From Anaeromicrobium sediminis (lineage in GTDB: Bacteria > Bacillota > Clostridia > Peptostreptococcales > Thermotaleaceae): DNA of 64,000 nucleotides. Below the pieces are notes generated by a model. It saw only the letters and a list, made by a program, of their open reading frames with translations, made no database searches and was not told the DNA's origin. A program made the translations under genes and the position numbers. Every line of letters begins with the position of its first letter. Position 1 is the first letter of the stretch. Where the stretch lies: positions 80,040-144,039 of the forward strand of contig NZ_NIBG01000005.1 in assembly GCF_002270055.1 (NCBI RefSeq), given 5' to 3'. Below are positions 1 through 8,301 of the stretch, piece by piece.

Positions 1-2
1 TC

Positions 3-713
3 ATATCAGCCACCTATTTAAGAGGAGTTGATTTTATCCAAGTTCCTACTACCCTTTTATCCCAAGTAGATTCCAGTGTGGGAGGTAAGGTTGCCATAAA
101 CTTAGAAAGTGGAAAAAACCTAGTAGGCAACTTTTATCAACCCAAGGCCGTATTCATAGATCCTGATTTATTAAGTACATTAGATGAAAAATACTTTAGT
201 GATGGCATGGCTGAAGTAATAAAGTATGGGTGCATAAGAGATGAAAAACTTTTTAATAATCTTAAGGAATGTACAGATATTAATAAAATAATAGAAGAGA
301 TAATATATACTTGTTGTGAAATAAAGGCAGACGTAGTTGGTGAAGATGAGCTGGATAAGGGGATTAGAATGATTCTAAACTTTGGTCACACCATAGGCCA
401 TGGAATAGAGAAAGTATTTGATTATAAAAAATATTCCCATGGAGAAGCTGTAGCTATAGGTATGTATGTTATTAGCAAGAACAGTGAAAAACTAGGTTTA
501 ACTAAGATGGGAACTGCAGATGAGATTAAGAATTTATTAGAAAAGTATAACTTATCCTATGAGTTACCAGTGGTAGAGGAGAAAAATCTAATAGATGCAA
601 TAAAGAAGGATAAGAAGAGAACGGGAGAATATTTGAAAATAATATTGTTAAAAGAAATAGGGAATTGTTATATTAAAAAGATTAAGAGTGATGAAATTAA
701 GAACTATATATAG
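3..713 (+). CDS. aroB: 3-dehydroquinate synthase, 5'-truncated by window edge
   Basis: Second step of the shikimate pathway: NAD- and metal-dependent cyclisation of DAHP to 3-dehydroquinate in the cytosol. The reading frame is open from base 3, so the gene starts before the window; about 236 C-terminal residues are present. Visible family motifs are SSVGGKVAIN (substrate/NAD region), DGMAEVIKYG, the metal-binding LNFGHTIGHGIE segment and YSHGEAVAIGM with its second metal histidine. It ends 26 bases before aroA and heads a run of aromatic amino acid genes on the same strand. A GTG at 78 could be mistaken for the start, but conserved sequence (ATYLRGVDFIQVPTTLLSQVDSS, here only named by its position 12-77) continues upstream, so the protein is cut only by the window edge. 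Confidence 0.95.
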   Translation: MSATYLRGVDFIQVPTTLLSQVDSSVGGKVAINLESGKNLVGNFYQPKAVFIDPDLLSTLDEKYFSDGMAEVIKYGCIRDEKLFNNLKECTDINKIIEEIIYTCCEIKADVVGEDELDKGIRMILNFGHTIGHGIEKVFDYKKYSHGEAVAIGMYVISKNSEKLGLTKMGTADEIKNLLEKYNLSYELPVVEEKNLIDAIKKDKKRTGEYLKIILLKEIGNCYIKKIKSDEIKNYI

Positions 714-739
714 ATAAACTAACTAATTAAGGAGAGAGT

Positions 740-2041
740 ATGATGAAGGCAGTAAGGATAACTCCTAATAGATTAAAAGGGGAAGTAATTATCCCTCCAT
801 CTAAGAGCATGAGTCATAGGGCTATCATATGTGCAGCATTAGGTGATGGGAAAAGTAAAATAAGCAACCTTATTATGTCTAAGGATATAATAGCCACAAC
901 GGAGGCTATGAAAAACTTAGGTGTTAAGGTGATAGATACTAAGAAAGATGATAATGATAAATATGAAATTACTATAGAGGGAAGAGATGATTTAAAAGTA
1001 TTAAATGAAGTTATAGATTGTAATGAATCTGGTTCAACTTTAAGATTTTTAATTCCCATAGGAACTTTAGCAGATGATAAGGTAACTTTCACAGGAAAGG
1101 GAAAACTTGTGGAAAGGCCTTTGGATACTTATTATGAAATCTTTGAAAAACAAGGATTAAACTATGAAACAGATGATGGAAATCTACCATTAACTGTGGA
1201 CGGGAAATTAAAGGCAGATAAATATGAAGTAGTGGGAAATGTAAGTTCTCAATTCATAAGCGGACTATTATTTACATTACCTAAGTTAAATAAAGCTTCT
1301 AATATAGCTATAACTACTAATCTAGAGTCTAAGGGTTACATAGATTTAACTTTAGATATGTTAGAGAAGTTCGGAATAAAGATAGAAAACAAAAACTATG
1401 AAGAGTTTAAAATAGATGGAAATCAAAGGTATACTCCTAAGGACTACAGGGTAGAAGGAGACTTTTCCCAAGGAGCATTCTGGATTGTGGCAGGTTTAAT
1501 AGGTGATTCTATTAAATGTCTAGATTTAGATTTAGCCTCTAAACAGGGAGATAAGGAAATATTAGAAATAGTAGAGAAAATGGGTGGAAAAATAGAGTAC
1601 AAAGAAGATGGTATTTTAGTTCATCCAAGTGAAACTAATGGTATAACCATAGATGTATCCCAATGTCCAGATTTGGTTCCAATCCTTACTGTATTAGGAA
1701 CTTTTTCTAAGGGAGTAACTAAAATAGTAAATGCAGCAAGACTTAGAATAAAGGAATCAGATAGATTAAAGTCCATATCTACAGAGCTTAATAAATTGGG
1801 GGCTAATATTATTGAGTTAGAAGATGGTCTTGAAATTCATGGAGTGGAAGGACTAACTGGTGGAGTGGTAAATAGCTGGAATGATCACAGAATAGCCATG
1901 GCTCTAGGAATAGGCAGTATGAAATGTAGTGGAGAGTTAACTATAGAAAACAGCTCTAGCGTGGAAAAATCATATCCATCCTTCTGGGAAGACTTCAAGA
2001 GTTTAGGAGGTCATGTTCATGAGTGGAATATGGGGGAATAA
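740..2041 (+). CDS. aroA: 3-phosphoshikimate 1-carboxyvinyltransferase (EPSP synthase)
   Basis: Transfers the enolpyruvyl group of PEP to shikimate-3-phosphate, sixth step of the shikimate pathway. 433 residues, normal for the family. Motifs: PPSKSMSHRA near the N-terminus (PEP/shikimate binding), CNESGSTLRFL around residue 95, NVSSQFISGLLF in the middle, RLRIKESDRLKS near residue 335 and a final KSYPSFWEDF. The ATG at 740 follows a GGAGAGAG ribosome site at a usual distance; a second ATG follows directly, so the true start could be one codon later. It lies between aroB and aroC, and its 3' end overlaps the start of aroC, which suggests translational coupling. Confidence 0.96.
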   Translation: MMKAVRITPNRLKGEVIIPPSKSMSHRAIICAALGDGKSKISNLIMSKDIIATTEAMKNLGVKVIDTKKDDNDKYEITIEGRDDLKVLNEVIDCNESGSTLRFLIPIGTLADDKVTFTGKGKLVERPLDTYYEIFEKQGLNYETDDGNLPLTVDGKLKADKYEVVGNVSSQFISGLLFTLPKLNKASNIAITTNLESKGYIDLTLDMLEKFGIKIENKNYEEFKIDGNQRYTPKDYRVEGDFSQGAFWIVAGLIGDSIKCLDLDLASKQGDKEILEIVEKMGGKIEYKEDGILVHPSETNGITIDVSQCPDLVPILTVLGTFSKGVTKIVNAARLRIKESDRLKSISTELNKLGANIIELEDGLEIHGVEGLTGGVVNSWNDHRIAMALGIGSMKCSGELTIENSSSVEKSYPSFWEDFKSLGGHVHEWNMGE

Positions 2042-3119
2042 CATAAAGGTATCCATATTTGGAGAGTCCCATGGACATGGAGTAGGCATAGTAATAGATG
2101 GTCTTCCAGGGGGAATAAAGTTAGATATGGATTATATAAAATATGAAATGGACAGAAGAAAGCCTGGAAAGAGTAAGCTAACTACCAGTAGGAAAGAGGC
2201 TGATGAAGTAAAGATTTTAAGTGGATACTTTAATGGCAAAACTACGGGAACTCCCCTATGTGCATTTATAGAAAACACTAATACAAGATCTAGAGATTAT
2301 AGTAAAACTAAGGACTTAATGAGACCAGGTCACGCTGATTATACAGGTTATATGAAATACAATCAGTCAAACGATTATAGGGGTGGGGGCCACTTCTCAG
2401 GAAGGCTTACAGCACCTTTAGTATTTGCAGGAAGTATAGCTAAACAAATACTAGAGAAGAATAATATACTTATAGGAAGTCACATTAGCAGTATATATAC
2501 ACAAGTTGATGAAACATTCGATTATGTTAATTGTAATGAGGAACTAGTGAAAAATTTAAGACTGGAAGAATTTCCACTTATAGATAAAAGCAAGGCAGAT
2601 TCTATGAAAGATATAATCCTAAGGGCAAAGGAAGAGGGAAACTCTGTAGGAGGAATAGTTGAAACGATCATATTAAATGTGGAAACTGGCATTGGTTCAC
2701 CATTTTTCTCCTCTATTGAAAGCAGAATTTCGAGCATGATGTTTTCCATACCTGCCATTAAGGGAATAGAATTTGGAGAAGGTTTTAATATGGCCAAAAT
2801 GAAGGGGAATGAGAGTAACGATGAGTATTGTATAAAGGATGGAGAAATAAGGACTTATACTAATAATAACGGTGGAATACTAGGTGGAATATCAAATGGT
2901 ATGCCTATAGTATTTAAATGTGCCATAAAACCAACTCCATCCATAAGTATGGAACAAAGAACTATAAACATAGAGAGTAAAGAGGAAACTTCCCTTTCCA
3001 TAGAAGGTAGGCATGATCCATGTATAGTTCCAAGAGCTATACCGGTAATTGAAGCTGGGGTTGCCCTTACCTTACTAGATATGATAATAGAAAAGAAGGG
3101 ATTAGAATGGATAAATTAG
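2019..3119 (+). CDS. aroC: Chorismate synthase
   Basis: Makes chorismate from EPSP with reduced FMN; last step of the common aromatic pathway. 366 residues from the start chosen here. Family signatures: SIFGESHGHGVGIVIDGLP at the N-terminus, the arginine-rich DRRKPGKSKLTTSRKE stretch, SNDYRGGGHFSGRLTAP, and GRHDPCIVPRAIPVIEA near the C-terminus. An in-frame ATG at 2013 lies only two bases after the AGGAGG box (2005-2010), too close; the ATG at 2019 has an eight-base spacer and gives the usual family N-terminus MSGIWGNNIKVSIFG. The gene overlaps aroA by 23 bases and pheA by 13, so the operon is tightly packed. Confidence 0.96.
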   Translation: MSGIWGNNIKVSIFGESHGHGVGIVIDGLPGGIKLDMDYIKYEMDRRKPGKSKLTTSRKEADEVKILSGYFNGKTTGTPLCAFIENTNTRSRDYSKTKDLMRPGHADYTGYMKYNQSNDYRGGGHFSGRLTAPLVFAGSIAKQILEKNNILIGSHISSIYTQVDETFDYVNCNEELVKNLRLEEFPLIDKSKADSMKDIILRAKEEGNSVGGIVETIILNVETGIGSPFFSSIESRISSMMFSIPAIKGIEFGEGFNMAKMKGNESNDEYCIKDGEIRTYTNNNGGILGGISNGMPIVFKCAIKPTPSISMEQRTINIESKEETSLSIEGRHDPCIVPRAIPVIEAGVALTLLDMIIEKKGLEWIN

Positions 3120-4213
3120 ATTTATTGAGATGTGAAATAGATAGTGTAGATAAGGAATTAGTAAAACTTTTCGAGAGAAGAATGGAGATCGTAACTGAGA
3201 TAGGTAAATTCAAAGAAGAAACAAATATGCCCATATTGAACAAAAGTAGGGAAGAAGAAGTTTTAAAGAAGAATGCTTCTTACCTAAAGGATGAAGAGCT
3301 AGTAGGACCAATGAAGGAATTCTTCAAAAAGGTAATGGAGATAAGTCGTGATGTTCAAAGGGAAAGAATGTTAAATAGGGTTATAGATAAGAAATCTAAA
3401 ATAAAAGTAGGGTTCCAAGGCCAGTCTGGTTCCTTTAGTGAAGCAGCACTTAATGAATACTTTACAGATGTGGAAAGTATGAATGTGGAAACCTTTGAAG
3501 ATGTATTTGTAAGTCTTCATAGTAATCATATAGATTATGGTGTGCTTCCCATAGAAAACTCTTCTACAGGAGGAATATCAGAGGTATATGATTTACTTAA
3601 GAAGTATAATGGATACATTATAGGAGAAGTTTGTTTAAAAGTTAAGCACAATTTATTAGGGGTGGAGGGATCATCTATAGAGTTATTAGAAGAAATCTAC
3701 TCCCATCCACAGGCATTGGAACAAAGTAAGGAATTTCTAAAGAAATATCCACATATAAAATTGATTCCATATAAAAACACTGCCATAAGTGCTAAATATA
3801 TAATGGAGCAAAAAGATGTTAAAAAGGGTGCAGTTGCAAGTGTTAATGCAGCTGAAATTTATAATCTTAAAGTGTTAAAGGAGAACATTCATCATAATCA
3901 TAATAACTATACAAGGTTTGTTATAATAGGGAAAAATCCCGAGATTTGTGAAAATGCTAATAAGGTAAGTGTACTAGTGAACACTAACCATGAGGCAGGA
4001 GCCTTATTTAATGTATTAAGATATTTTGCAGACAATGATATAAGTATGTTAAAGATAGAGTCTAGACCAATCATAGGTAGATCATGGGAATATTTCTTTT
4101 ATATAGATTTTCAAGGGAATATACATGATGAGCATGTTAAGAAGGCCATTAAGTTAATTGAAGACAATGCAAATTACTTTAAGTTAATGGGGAATTATAT
4201 TTCAGGTTCTTAA
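3107..4213 (+). CDS. pheA: Chorismate mutase / prephenate dehydratase (P-protein)
   Basis: Bifunctional enzyme converting chorismate to prephenate and then phenylpyruvate, the committed branch to phenylalanine. Order of domains: AroQ-type helical chorismate mutase (about residues 1-85; RCEIDSVDKELVKLFERRM), prephenate dehydratase (about 105-280; GFQGQSGSFSEAA, PIENSSTGGISEVYD and the NYTRFVIIG motif holding the catalytic Thr-Arg-Phe), and a C-terminal ACT domain (about 290-368) with the KIESRPI motif known for phenylalanine feedback binding in this family. 368 residues, typical. It starts inside the 3' end of aroC (13-base overlap). Feedback inhibition by phenylalanine is inferred from the ACT motif only. 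Confidence 0.95.
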   Translation: MDKLDLLRCEIDSVDKELVKLFERRMEIVTEIGKFKEETNMPILNKSREEEVLKKNASYLKDEELVGPMKEFFKKVMEISRDVQRERMLNRVIDKKSKIKVGFQGQSGSFSEAALNEYFTDVESMNVETFEDVFVSLHSNHIDYGVLPIENSSTGGISEVYDLLKKYNGYIIGEVCLKVKHNLLGVEGSSIELLEEIYSHPQALEQSKEFLKKYPHIKLIPYKNTAISAKYIMEQKDVKKGAVASVNAAEIYNLKVLKENIHHNHNNYTRFVIIGKNPEICENANKVSVLVNTNHEAGALFNVLRYFADNDISMLKIESRPIIGRSWEYFFYIDFQGNIHDEHVKKAIKLIEDNANYFKLMGNYISGS

Positions 4214-4248
4214 AATATAAAAATCATGTAATAAATAGATGTTCATGT

Positions 4249-4411
4249 ACCTACTGTGTTTCAATAAATCAAAACGTTTTAGAGGTAAGTCACTATCAGA
4301 TTAGAGAGTGTGAATCTGATAGAAACTATAGAAGGTTCATAATTGTTTACATCATAGGATGTTCTGATGTTCCACCTCTAAAAAAATTTTGATTTATTTC
4401 AACTTGTAGGT
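4249..4411. repeat. Imperfect long inverted repeat with two inner hairpins (MITE or structured RNA)
   Basis: Between pheA and aroK a left arm (4249-4289) and a right arm (about 4371-4411) are imperfect inverted copies of each other, with matching tips ACCTAC and GTAGGT. The roughly 80-base middle folds into two more hairpins: CTATCAGATT/AATCTGATAG (4293-4302 with 4313-4322, perfect, 10-base loop) and ACATCA/TGATGT (4349-4354 with 4365-4370). The whole therefore draws as a rod with a three-way junction. No target-site duplication is obvious and there is no ORF. A small non-autonomous transposable element or a structured RNA both fit. It lacks the T-box sequence, and no known riboswitch class was recognised. 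Confidence 0.55.
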
Positions 4412-4447
4412 GCTGAAGTTTATAGAGTTAACGAATTAGAGATTAAA

Positions 4448-4500
4448 GTTGAGAGTTGAGGGAAAAAGATTTTAACCCTTAACTTAAAACTCTTAACCCT
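4448..4500 (+). other. Imperfect TTAAC-rich hairpin before aroK
   Basis: A purine-rich stretch (GTTGAGAGTTGAGGG) is followed by its imperfect complement (CCCTTAACTTAAAACTCTTAA), just upstream of the aroK ribosome site. A similar TTAAGGATTAAG hairpin precedes the FNT gene at 14785-14829. The two look like members of a degenerate intergenic hairpin family; whether they act in transcription or translation cannot be told. Confidence 0.3.
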
Positions 4501-4522
4501 AAAAATAAGAGGATGATAGATT

Positions 4523-5008
4523 ATGAAGAATATTGTGTTAATAGGTATGCCCGGTTGTGGAAAAACTACCATAGGAAAGGAAGTTGCCCACAATTTAAAT
4601 AGAGAATTCATAGATATAGATGAAGAGATAGAAAAGATGGCAGGAAAAACTATCACTGAGATTTTTAAAAGTGGGGAAAGTCATTTTAGGGAAATGGAGA
4701 CGAAGGCCACTGAGATTGCTAGTGAGAGGACTAATACAGTCATATCTACAGGTGGAGGAATAATAAAGAATCCATATAATATGGAGTTACTTAAGAGAGA
4801 TGGTGTTATTATTTTTATAAATAGGCCCATAGATAATATATTAGAGGATGTAGACACGGAAACTAGACCTCTTTTAAGTAAGAAGGAAAATTTGTTGAAG
4901 TTGTATGAAGAAAGATATGATTTGTATAAGGAATATTGTCACATGGAAGTTATGAATGATGGTAGTGTAGAAGATATTATAGAGAATATAATAAAGATGA
5001 CTAATTAG
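4523..5008 (+). CDS. aroK: Shikimate kinase
   Basis: Phosphorylates the 3-hydroxyl of shikimate using ATP, the step before AroA. 161 residues, slightly short but within the family range. The Walker A loop GMPGCGKTTIGKE is at residues 7-19; the shikimate-binding FIDIDEEIEKMAGKTITEIF and STGGGIIKN motifs and the lid arginine in TRPLL follow. An AAGAGGATGA ribosome site precedes the ATG. It is set apart from pheA by 309 bases holding the inverted-repeat element at 4249-4411, so it may be separately expressed. It is followed at once by an intrinsic terminator and closes the aromatic gene group. Confidence 0.94.
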   Translation: MKNIVLIGMPGCGKTTIGKEVAHNLNREFIDIDEEIEKMAGKTITEIFKSGESHFREMETKATEIASERTNTVISTGGGIIKNPYNMELLKRDGVIIFINRPIDNILEDVDTETRPLLSKKENLLKLYEERYDLYKEYCHMEVMNDGSVEDIIENIIKMTN

Positions 5009-5012
5009 AAGA

Positions 5013-5039
5013 AAGCTCTGCGTAAGCAGAGCTTTTTTT
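5013..5039 (+). terminator. Intrinsic terminator after aroK
   Basis: Perfect 9-bp stem AAGCTCTGC/GCAGAGCTT with a GTAA loop and a run of seven T. It ends the aromatic amino acid operon. Confidence 0.93.
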
Positions 5040-5120
5040 ATGAGATTTACAATAATAAACGGCGAATCGTACCATAAATAACGGCGGTTTTTATTGAAGA
5101 AGTGTTTACAAATCATAAGC

Positions 5121-5249
5121 CAATTTAGGTGTAAAAAGTTTATCTTAGGGTTAATATATTGAAGAAAAGAAAAAGTGATTGAAATTGCTACTAAAAGCTA
5201 TAGATATAGTGAAACAGCGAATATTATCAGAAATAACGATGCTTTATGA
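5121..5249 (+). pseudogene. Possible degraded transposase fragment
   Basis: Within the 383-base gap 5009-5391, the frame starting at 5121 reads 13 residues, a stop, then RKEKVIEIATKSYRYSETAN (followed by IIRNN) up to a second stop at 5247. The second part resembles the helix-turn-helix entry of UPF0236/ISLre2-type transposases (a SYR..A..I pattern), but the likeness is short and no catalytic region remains. It lies between two sequence oddities: a short motif at 5055-5090 also seen near 8329-8365, and the perfect palindrome at 5242-5286. Call it a decayed mobile-element remnant with low confidence. Confidence 0.28.
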
Positions 5250-5286
5250 AATAGGGTATTAAAATTTAATACCCTATTTCATAAAG
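5242..5286. repeat. Perfect 45-bp palindrome
   Basis: Two 22-bp arms (CTTTATGAAATAGGGTATTAAA and its exact complement) are separated by a single base at 5264. No T-run follows on either strand, so it is not a standard terminator. It may be an operator, an insertion-element end, or a bidirectional stop for transcription between aroK and the convergent membrane protein gene. Confidence 0.7.
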
Positions 5287-5391
5287 TTAATTTCTCATGG
5301 TTACAAAAAAATGGTTATTTGTATGCAGTTATAATCGAAAAGTGGAGCAGAATCTAAAGTTGATCTAATATAACTAGAATAAGAAATCATA

Positions 5392-6036
5392 CTACTGAGG
5401 AGTAGGTCTCATTACTTTATTCCAGATGCTTATTAAATATATACTTATTACAAATAAGGTAACTGCTAGGAATATAAAATAGTATGTTGAATATAAAAAG
5501 CTTTGTCCTAAAATGTTATAAATAAGTATTAGTGGCATATGAGCAATAATAATAGTCAAAAGAAAGTTTCTATAACTTAAACCCATGTAGGAGGAAATAA
5601 AACAAATTATATCCGTTGGAGAAATAGGACATAAAATTCCTAATACTAAGAATTTATAATTATATTTTTTAGATACATGCATTAGTTGAGGAAATTTATT
5701 ATTAATTTTGTTTATAAATTTCATATTGTAAGAATTTTTACCTAATATAAATATAAGGGTTTCACTTATAATAATTGAAAGCATACATAAGGTAAAGCCT
5801 ACTATAGGATCAAACAATATACCACTCATGATCATAAATGGCATTCCTGGTAAAAGAGCAAAAATTCTTATACTAGATATTATAAAAAAAGTGACTGTTG
5901 ATAATCCTTTATTATATTCTATGAATTTCATTAAATCACTTAAGGAGGAAATTTTAAAATAATATCTTATTAAAAGAAGTATGAAAGCCCATATGATGAT
6001 CATTAATATTTTAGGTACTGTATTATGTTTTTTCAT
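5392..6036 (-). CDS. TVP38/TMEM64 (DedA-like, SNARE-associated) membrane protein
   Basis: Polytopic inner-membrane protein of the VTT/DedA superfamily, a group implicated in lipid handling; its substrate is unknown here. 214 residues from the chosen start, with about five or six hydrophobic segments. The family core is LPGMPFMIMSGILFDPIVGF followed by a second re-entrant-like GILCPISPTDIICFISSYMG. The reading frame extends to 6126, but the ATG at 6036 has an ideal AGAGGTGGG ribosome site six bases upstream and gives a sensible N-terminus (MKKHNTVPKILMIIIWAF). It is divergent from a decayed methyltransferase and a VanRS-like pair, with repeated CTTAAG boxes between, which suggests a phospholipid- or envelope-stress unit. 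That role is inference. Confidence 0.8.
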   Translation of the reverse strand: MKKHNTVPKILMIIIWAFILLLIRYYFKISSLSDLMKFIEYNKGLSTVTFFIISSIRIFALLPGMPFMIMSGILFDPIVGFTLCMLSIIISETLIFILGKNSYNMKFINKINNKFPQLMHVSKKYNYKFLVLGILCPISPTDIICFISSYMGLSYRNFLLTIIIAHMPLILIYNILGQSFLYSTYYFIFLAVTLFVISIYLISIWNKVMRPTPQ

Positions 6037-6177
6037 AGTATCCCACCTCTTCTCAATACAAACAGTGCACTCCATGTAATTAGAATTAGTGTTTTGAGTA
6101 TTCTCATAGAAGAAAACCTCCTTCATTATGTTACAATCATATTGTATCTCTTAAATCTTAATATAGAATAAAAAAAA

Positions 6178-6229
6178 GTCTTAAGGATTCTTAAGACTTC
6201 TTTAATTAGGACCTTAAGATTTATATAAT
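6178..6229 (+). promoter_or_regulatory. CTTAAG direct repeats with -10 box (likely response-regulator sites)
   Basis: CTTAAG or a close variant occurs at 6180, 6190, 6200 (CTTTAA) and 6213, mostly ten bases apart, followed by a TATAAT at 6224-6229. GTCTTAAG/CTTAAGAC (6178-6185 with 6190-6197) also forms a perfect palindrome. Helical-phase direct repeats just above a -10 box are typical binding sites of OmpR/PhoB-class regulators, and such a regulator is encoded at 6548. The promoter points toward the remnant methyltransferase. Confidence 0.5.
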
Positions 6230-6263
6230 ATACTATCTTAATATGAAAAGGAGGTAGTATATA

Positions 6264-6527
6264 ATGGAATGGAAGAATTTTATAAAGAAATATATTAAAA
6301 ATCCAAAAATATTAATGCTATTATTCCAAGGTCTGAAAAGTTAGCCCATAAGATGATTGAAGATATTAAAAATTACAAAAGATATTTTTAGAAAAGAGAA
6401 GGCATGTTTATAACTTTTTAACAGACTTTATTGAGAAGAAAAATTTTTAGACAATACTTTTAAAATATAGATAGAAAAAAGTGTTTATAAATCTTTCACT
6501 AGCGTATGTACTAAAAATCTAAAATTC
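6264..6527 (+). pseudogene. Remnant of PmtA-like class I SAM methyltransferase
   Basis: After a strong AAAGGAGG site, an ATG at 6264 begins MEWKNFIKKYIKNPK, and a one-base frameshift in an A-run continues as NINAIIPRSEKLAHKMIEDI. This matches the N-terminus of phospholipid N-methyltransferase-like proteins (pattern: NPK..G.I.PSS..LA.KMI). The catalytic middle is missing, and further on KKVFINLSLAYVLKI (about 6480-6524), interrupted upstream by stops, resembles the family C-terminus. This is a gene that has lost its core and frame. Its intact ribosome site and upstream promoter boxes suggest recent decay. The family call rests on short stretches and is tentative. Confidence 0.55.
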
Positions 6528-6547
6528 CTAAAAATGAGGTGTTTTAT

Positions 6548-7231
6548 ATGAGTGATAAAATATTGATTGTAGATGACAATCATGAAATTAGAAATATTGT
6601 GTCTATATATCTTAAAAATGAAGGGTATGAAGTAATTGAGGCTGAAGATGGATACAAAGTTTTAGAGATAATCAAAGAAGAAGACATAGATTTAGTATTA
6701 TTAGATATTATGATGCCAGGAATCAGTGGAATAGATATTTGTAATGAAATAAGAAAGGATTATATGATGCCTATCATATTTTTATCAGCAAAGGATACAG
6801 AAATTGATAAAATATTAGGATTATCATCAGGCGCAGAAGATTATATTACAAAACCTTTTAGTGCTGTTGAACTTATTGCAAGAGTAAAATCACAGCTTAG
6901 AAGATACAAAAGATATAACCAAGCAGACAATAACAAAAAAGTTATAGAAATTGGAAATTTAAAAATTGATTCCAACACAAGACAGGTTTTTGTAGGAAAT
7001 AAAGAAGTATTTCTTACGGCTAAAGAATTTGAAATTTTAGAGTTACTAGGAAGAAATAAAGGAATCGTTATGAATATACCTAAAATTTATGAGGTTGTAT
7101 GGGGAGAAGAATTTTTCAAATCAGATAATACGGTAATGGTTCATATTACCAAAATAAGACACAAAATAGAGGAAGATCCTAAAAAGCCTATTTATATTAA
7201 GACTGTTTGGGGAGTTGGTTATAAAATATGA
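6548..7231 (+). CDS. OmpR/PhoB-family response regulator (VanR-like)
   Basis: Cytosolic DNA-binding response regulator, 227 residues. The receiver domain covers about residues 1-115 with acidic pocket DD at 9-10, the phospho-acceptor Asp in LVLLDIMMPG, and the Thr/Ser and Lys of FLSAKD and ITKPF. The winged-helix output domain follows (about 130-227; LTAKEFEILELL and VMVHITKIRHKIEEDP). A GTG at 6539 is in frame but sits inside the GAGGTG ribosome site; ATG 6548 with six-base spacing is preferred. Its stop overlaps the kinase start by four bases (ATGA), so the pair is co-translated. Likely targets are the CTTAAG boxes at 6180-6218. The inducing signal is unknown. Confidence 0.9.
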   Translation: MSDKILIVDDNHEIRNIVSIYLKNEGYEVIEAEDGYKVLEIIKEEDIDLVLLDIMMPGISGIDICNEIRKDYMMPIIFLSAKDTEIDKILGLSSGAEDYITKPFSAVELIARVKSQLRRYKRYNQADNNKKVIEIGNLKIDSNTRQVFVGNKEVFLTAKEFEILELLGRNKGIVMNIPKIYEVVWGEEFFKSDNTVMVHITKIRHKIEEDPKKPIYIKTVWGVGYKI

Positions 7232-8301
7232 AACGTTTTATAAGTAGCAAAATAAGTATACAGATTTTATTGGTTGTAATGTTTAGTTTTGTTACAACCA
7301 TGGCTCTCGTATTCAAGCTTTTAGGCGGTCTTTTGCGTGGATATATATTACATTATCATAGTGAGCATGTTGATGCTGTCTTGGTTACTATCTTTCATAT
7401 AATAATTACTATGGCAGGGATGATCACCTTTATAGGAATTTTTTATTTTATGACTAATAAAAAAATTAAATATATAAAACATATATCAGAAAAAGTAAAA
7501 GAAATTGCTACAGGGAATATAGGCTATACTATTGAGGTGAAGGGAAATGATGAAATAGCGGAGCTTTGTAATAGTATAAACACCATGTCTTTAGAACTTA
7601 AAGAAAAATTTGATCAAGAAAGAGAAAATGAGAAGATTAAAAATGATTTAATCACAAATGTATCTCATGATTTAAGAACACCTCTTACATCTATAATAGG
7701 ATATCTTGAACTCATTAAAGATCATAAATTTCAAGATGAAAAGTCTATGGATGAATATTCCATATCAGCTTATAACACTTCCATAAAGATGAAAAAATTA
7801 ATCAATCAGCTTTTTGAATATACAAAACTTTGTAGCATAGATTTTCAATTAAATAAAGAAAGTGTAGATTTATCATTACTTATTAATCAAATAGTTGGGG
7901 AGTATACTCCTATTTTTGAGAAGAACGAGCTACGAATAGAGGAAAAGACTGAAGATACAGAGCTTATAGTAAATATTGATATTGATCAATTTATGAGAGT
8001 TCTAGATAATTTGCTATCTAATGCCTTAAAATACGCTCATAAATATTCTACAGTTGTAGTAGAAGCCTATAAATTAGAAAATAAAGTGAAAATTATAGTA
8101 AAGAATAAAGGTGATTATATACCAGAAGATGAAATAAATAAAATATTTGATAGATTGTATAGAATTGATAAGTCAAGACAAGACAGCTTAGAGAGTAGTG
8201 GTATAGGACTTTCCATAGCTAAAAGAATTATAGACCTTCATGGGGGAACTATATGGGCAAACTGTGAAAATGACAACATATGGATAAATATTTTAATTTA
8301 G
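7228..8301 (+). CDS. Membrane sensor histidine kinase (VanS-like)
   Basis: Partner of the preceding response regulator. 357 residues: two transmembrane helices (about 10-31 and 52-76) separated by only about 20 residues outside the membrane, then HAMP (about 80-130), the dimerisation/phosphorylation domain with H-box NVSHDLRTPLTS near residue 148, and an HATPase domain with N-box NLLSNALKYAH and G-box SSGIGLSIAKR. The C-terminus is short but the domains look complete. The tiny external loop suggests sensing within the membrane or through a partner, as in VanS- and BceS-type kinases. Vancomycin resistance genes are absent, so VanS-like describes the architecture only. Confidence 0.88.
   Translation: MKRFISSKISIQILLVVMFSFVTTMALVFKLLGGLLRGYILHYHSEHVDAVLVTIFHIIITMAGMITFIGIFYFMTNKKIKYIKHISEKVKEIATGNIGYTIEVKGNDEIAELCNSINTMSLELKEKFDQERENEKIKNDLITNVSHDLRTPLTSIIGYLELIKDHKFQDEKSMDEYSISAYNTSIKMKKLINQLFEYTKLCSIDFQLNKESVDLSLLINQIVGEYTPIFEKNELRIEEKTEDTELIVNIDIDQFMRVLDNLLSNALKYAHKYSTVVVEAYKLENKVKIIVKNKGDYIPEDEINKIFDRLYRIDKSRQDSLESSGIGLSIAKRIIDLHGGTIWANCENDNIWINILI

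Noticed and set aside
4249-4411. T-box or amino-acid attenuator upstream of aroK
   Set aside because: The T-box sequence is absent, as are a run of aromatic codons and a downstream T-run terminator.
5392-6126. Longer start of the TVP38/DedA-like protein at 6126
   Set aside because: The extra 30 residues include the ribosome site of the better ATG at 6036 and show no membrane-protein pattern.
6548-8301. Vancomycin resistance vanRS
   Set aside because: Only the regulator/kinase architecture is similar; no vanHAX, vanY or D-Ala ligase genes are nearby.
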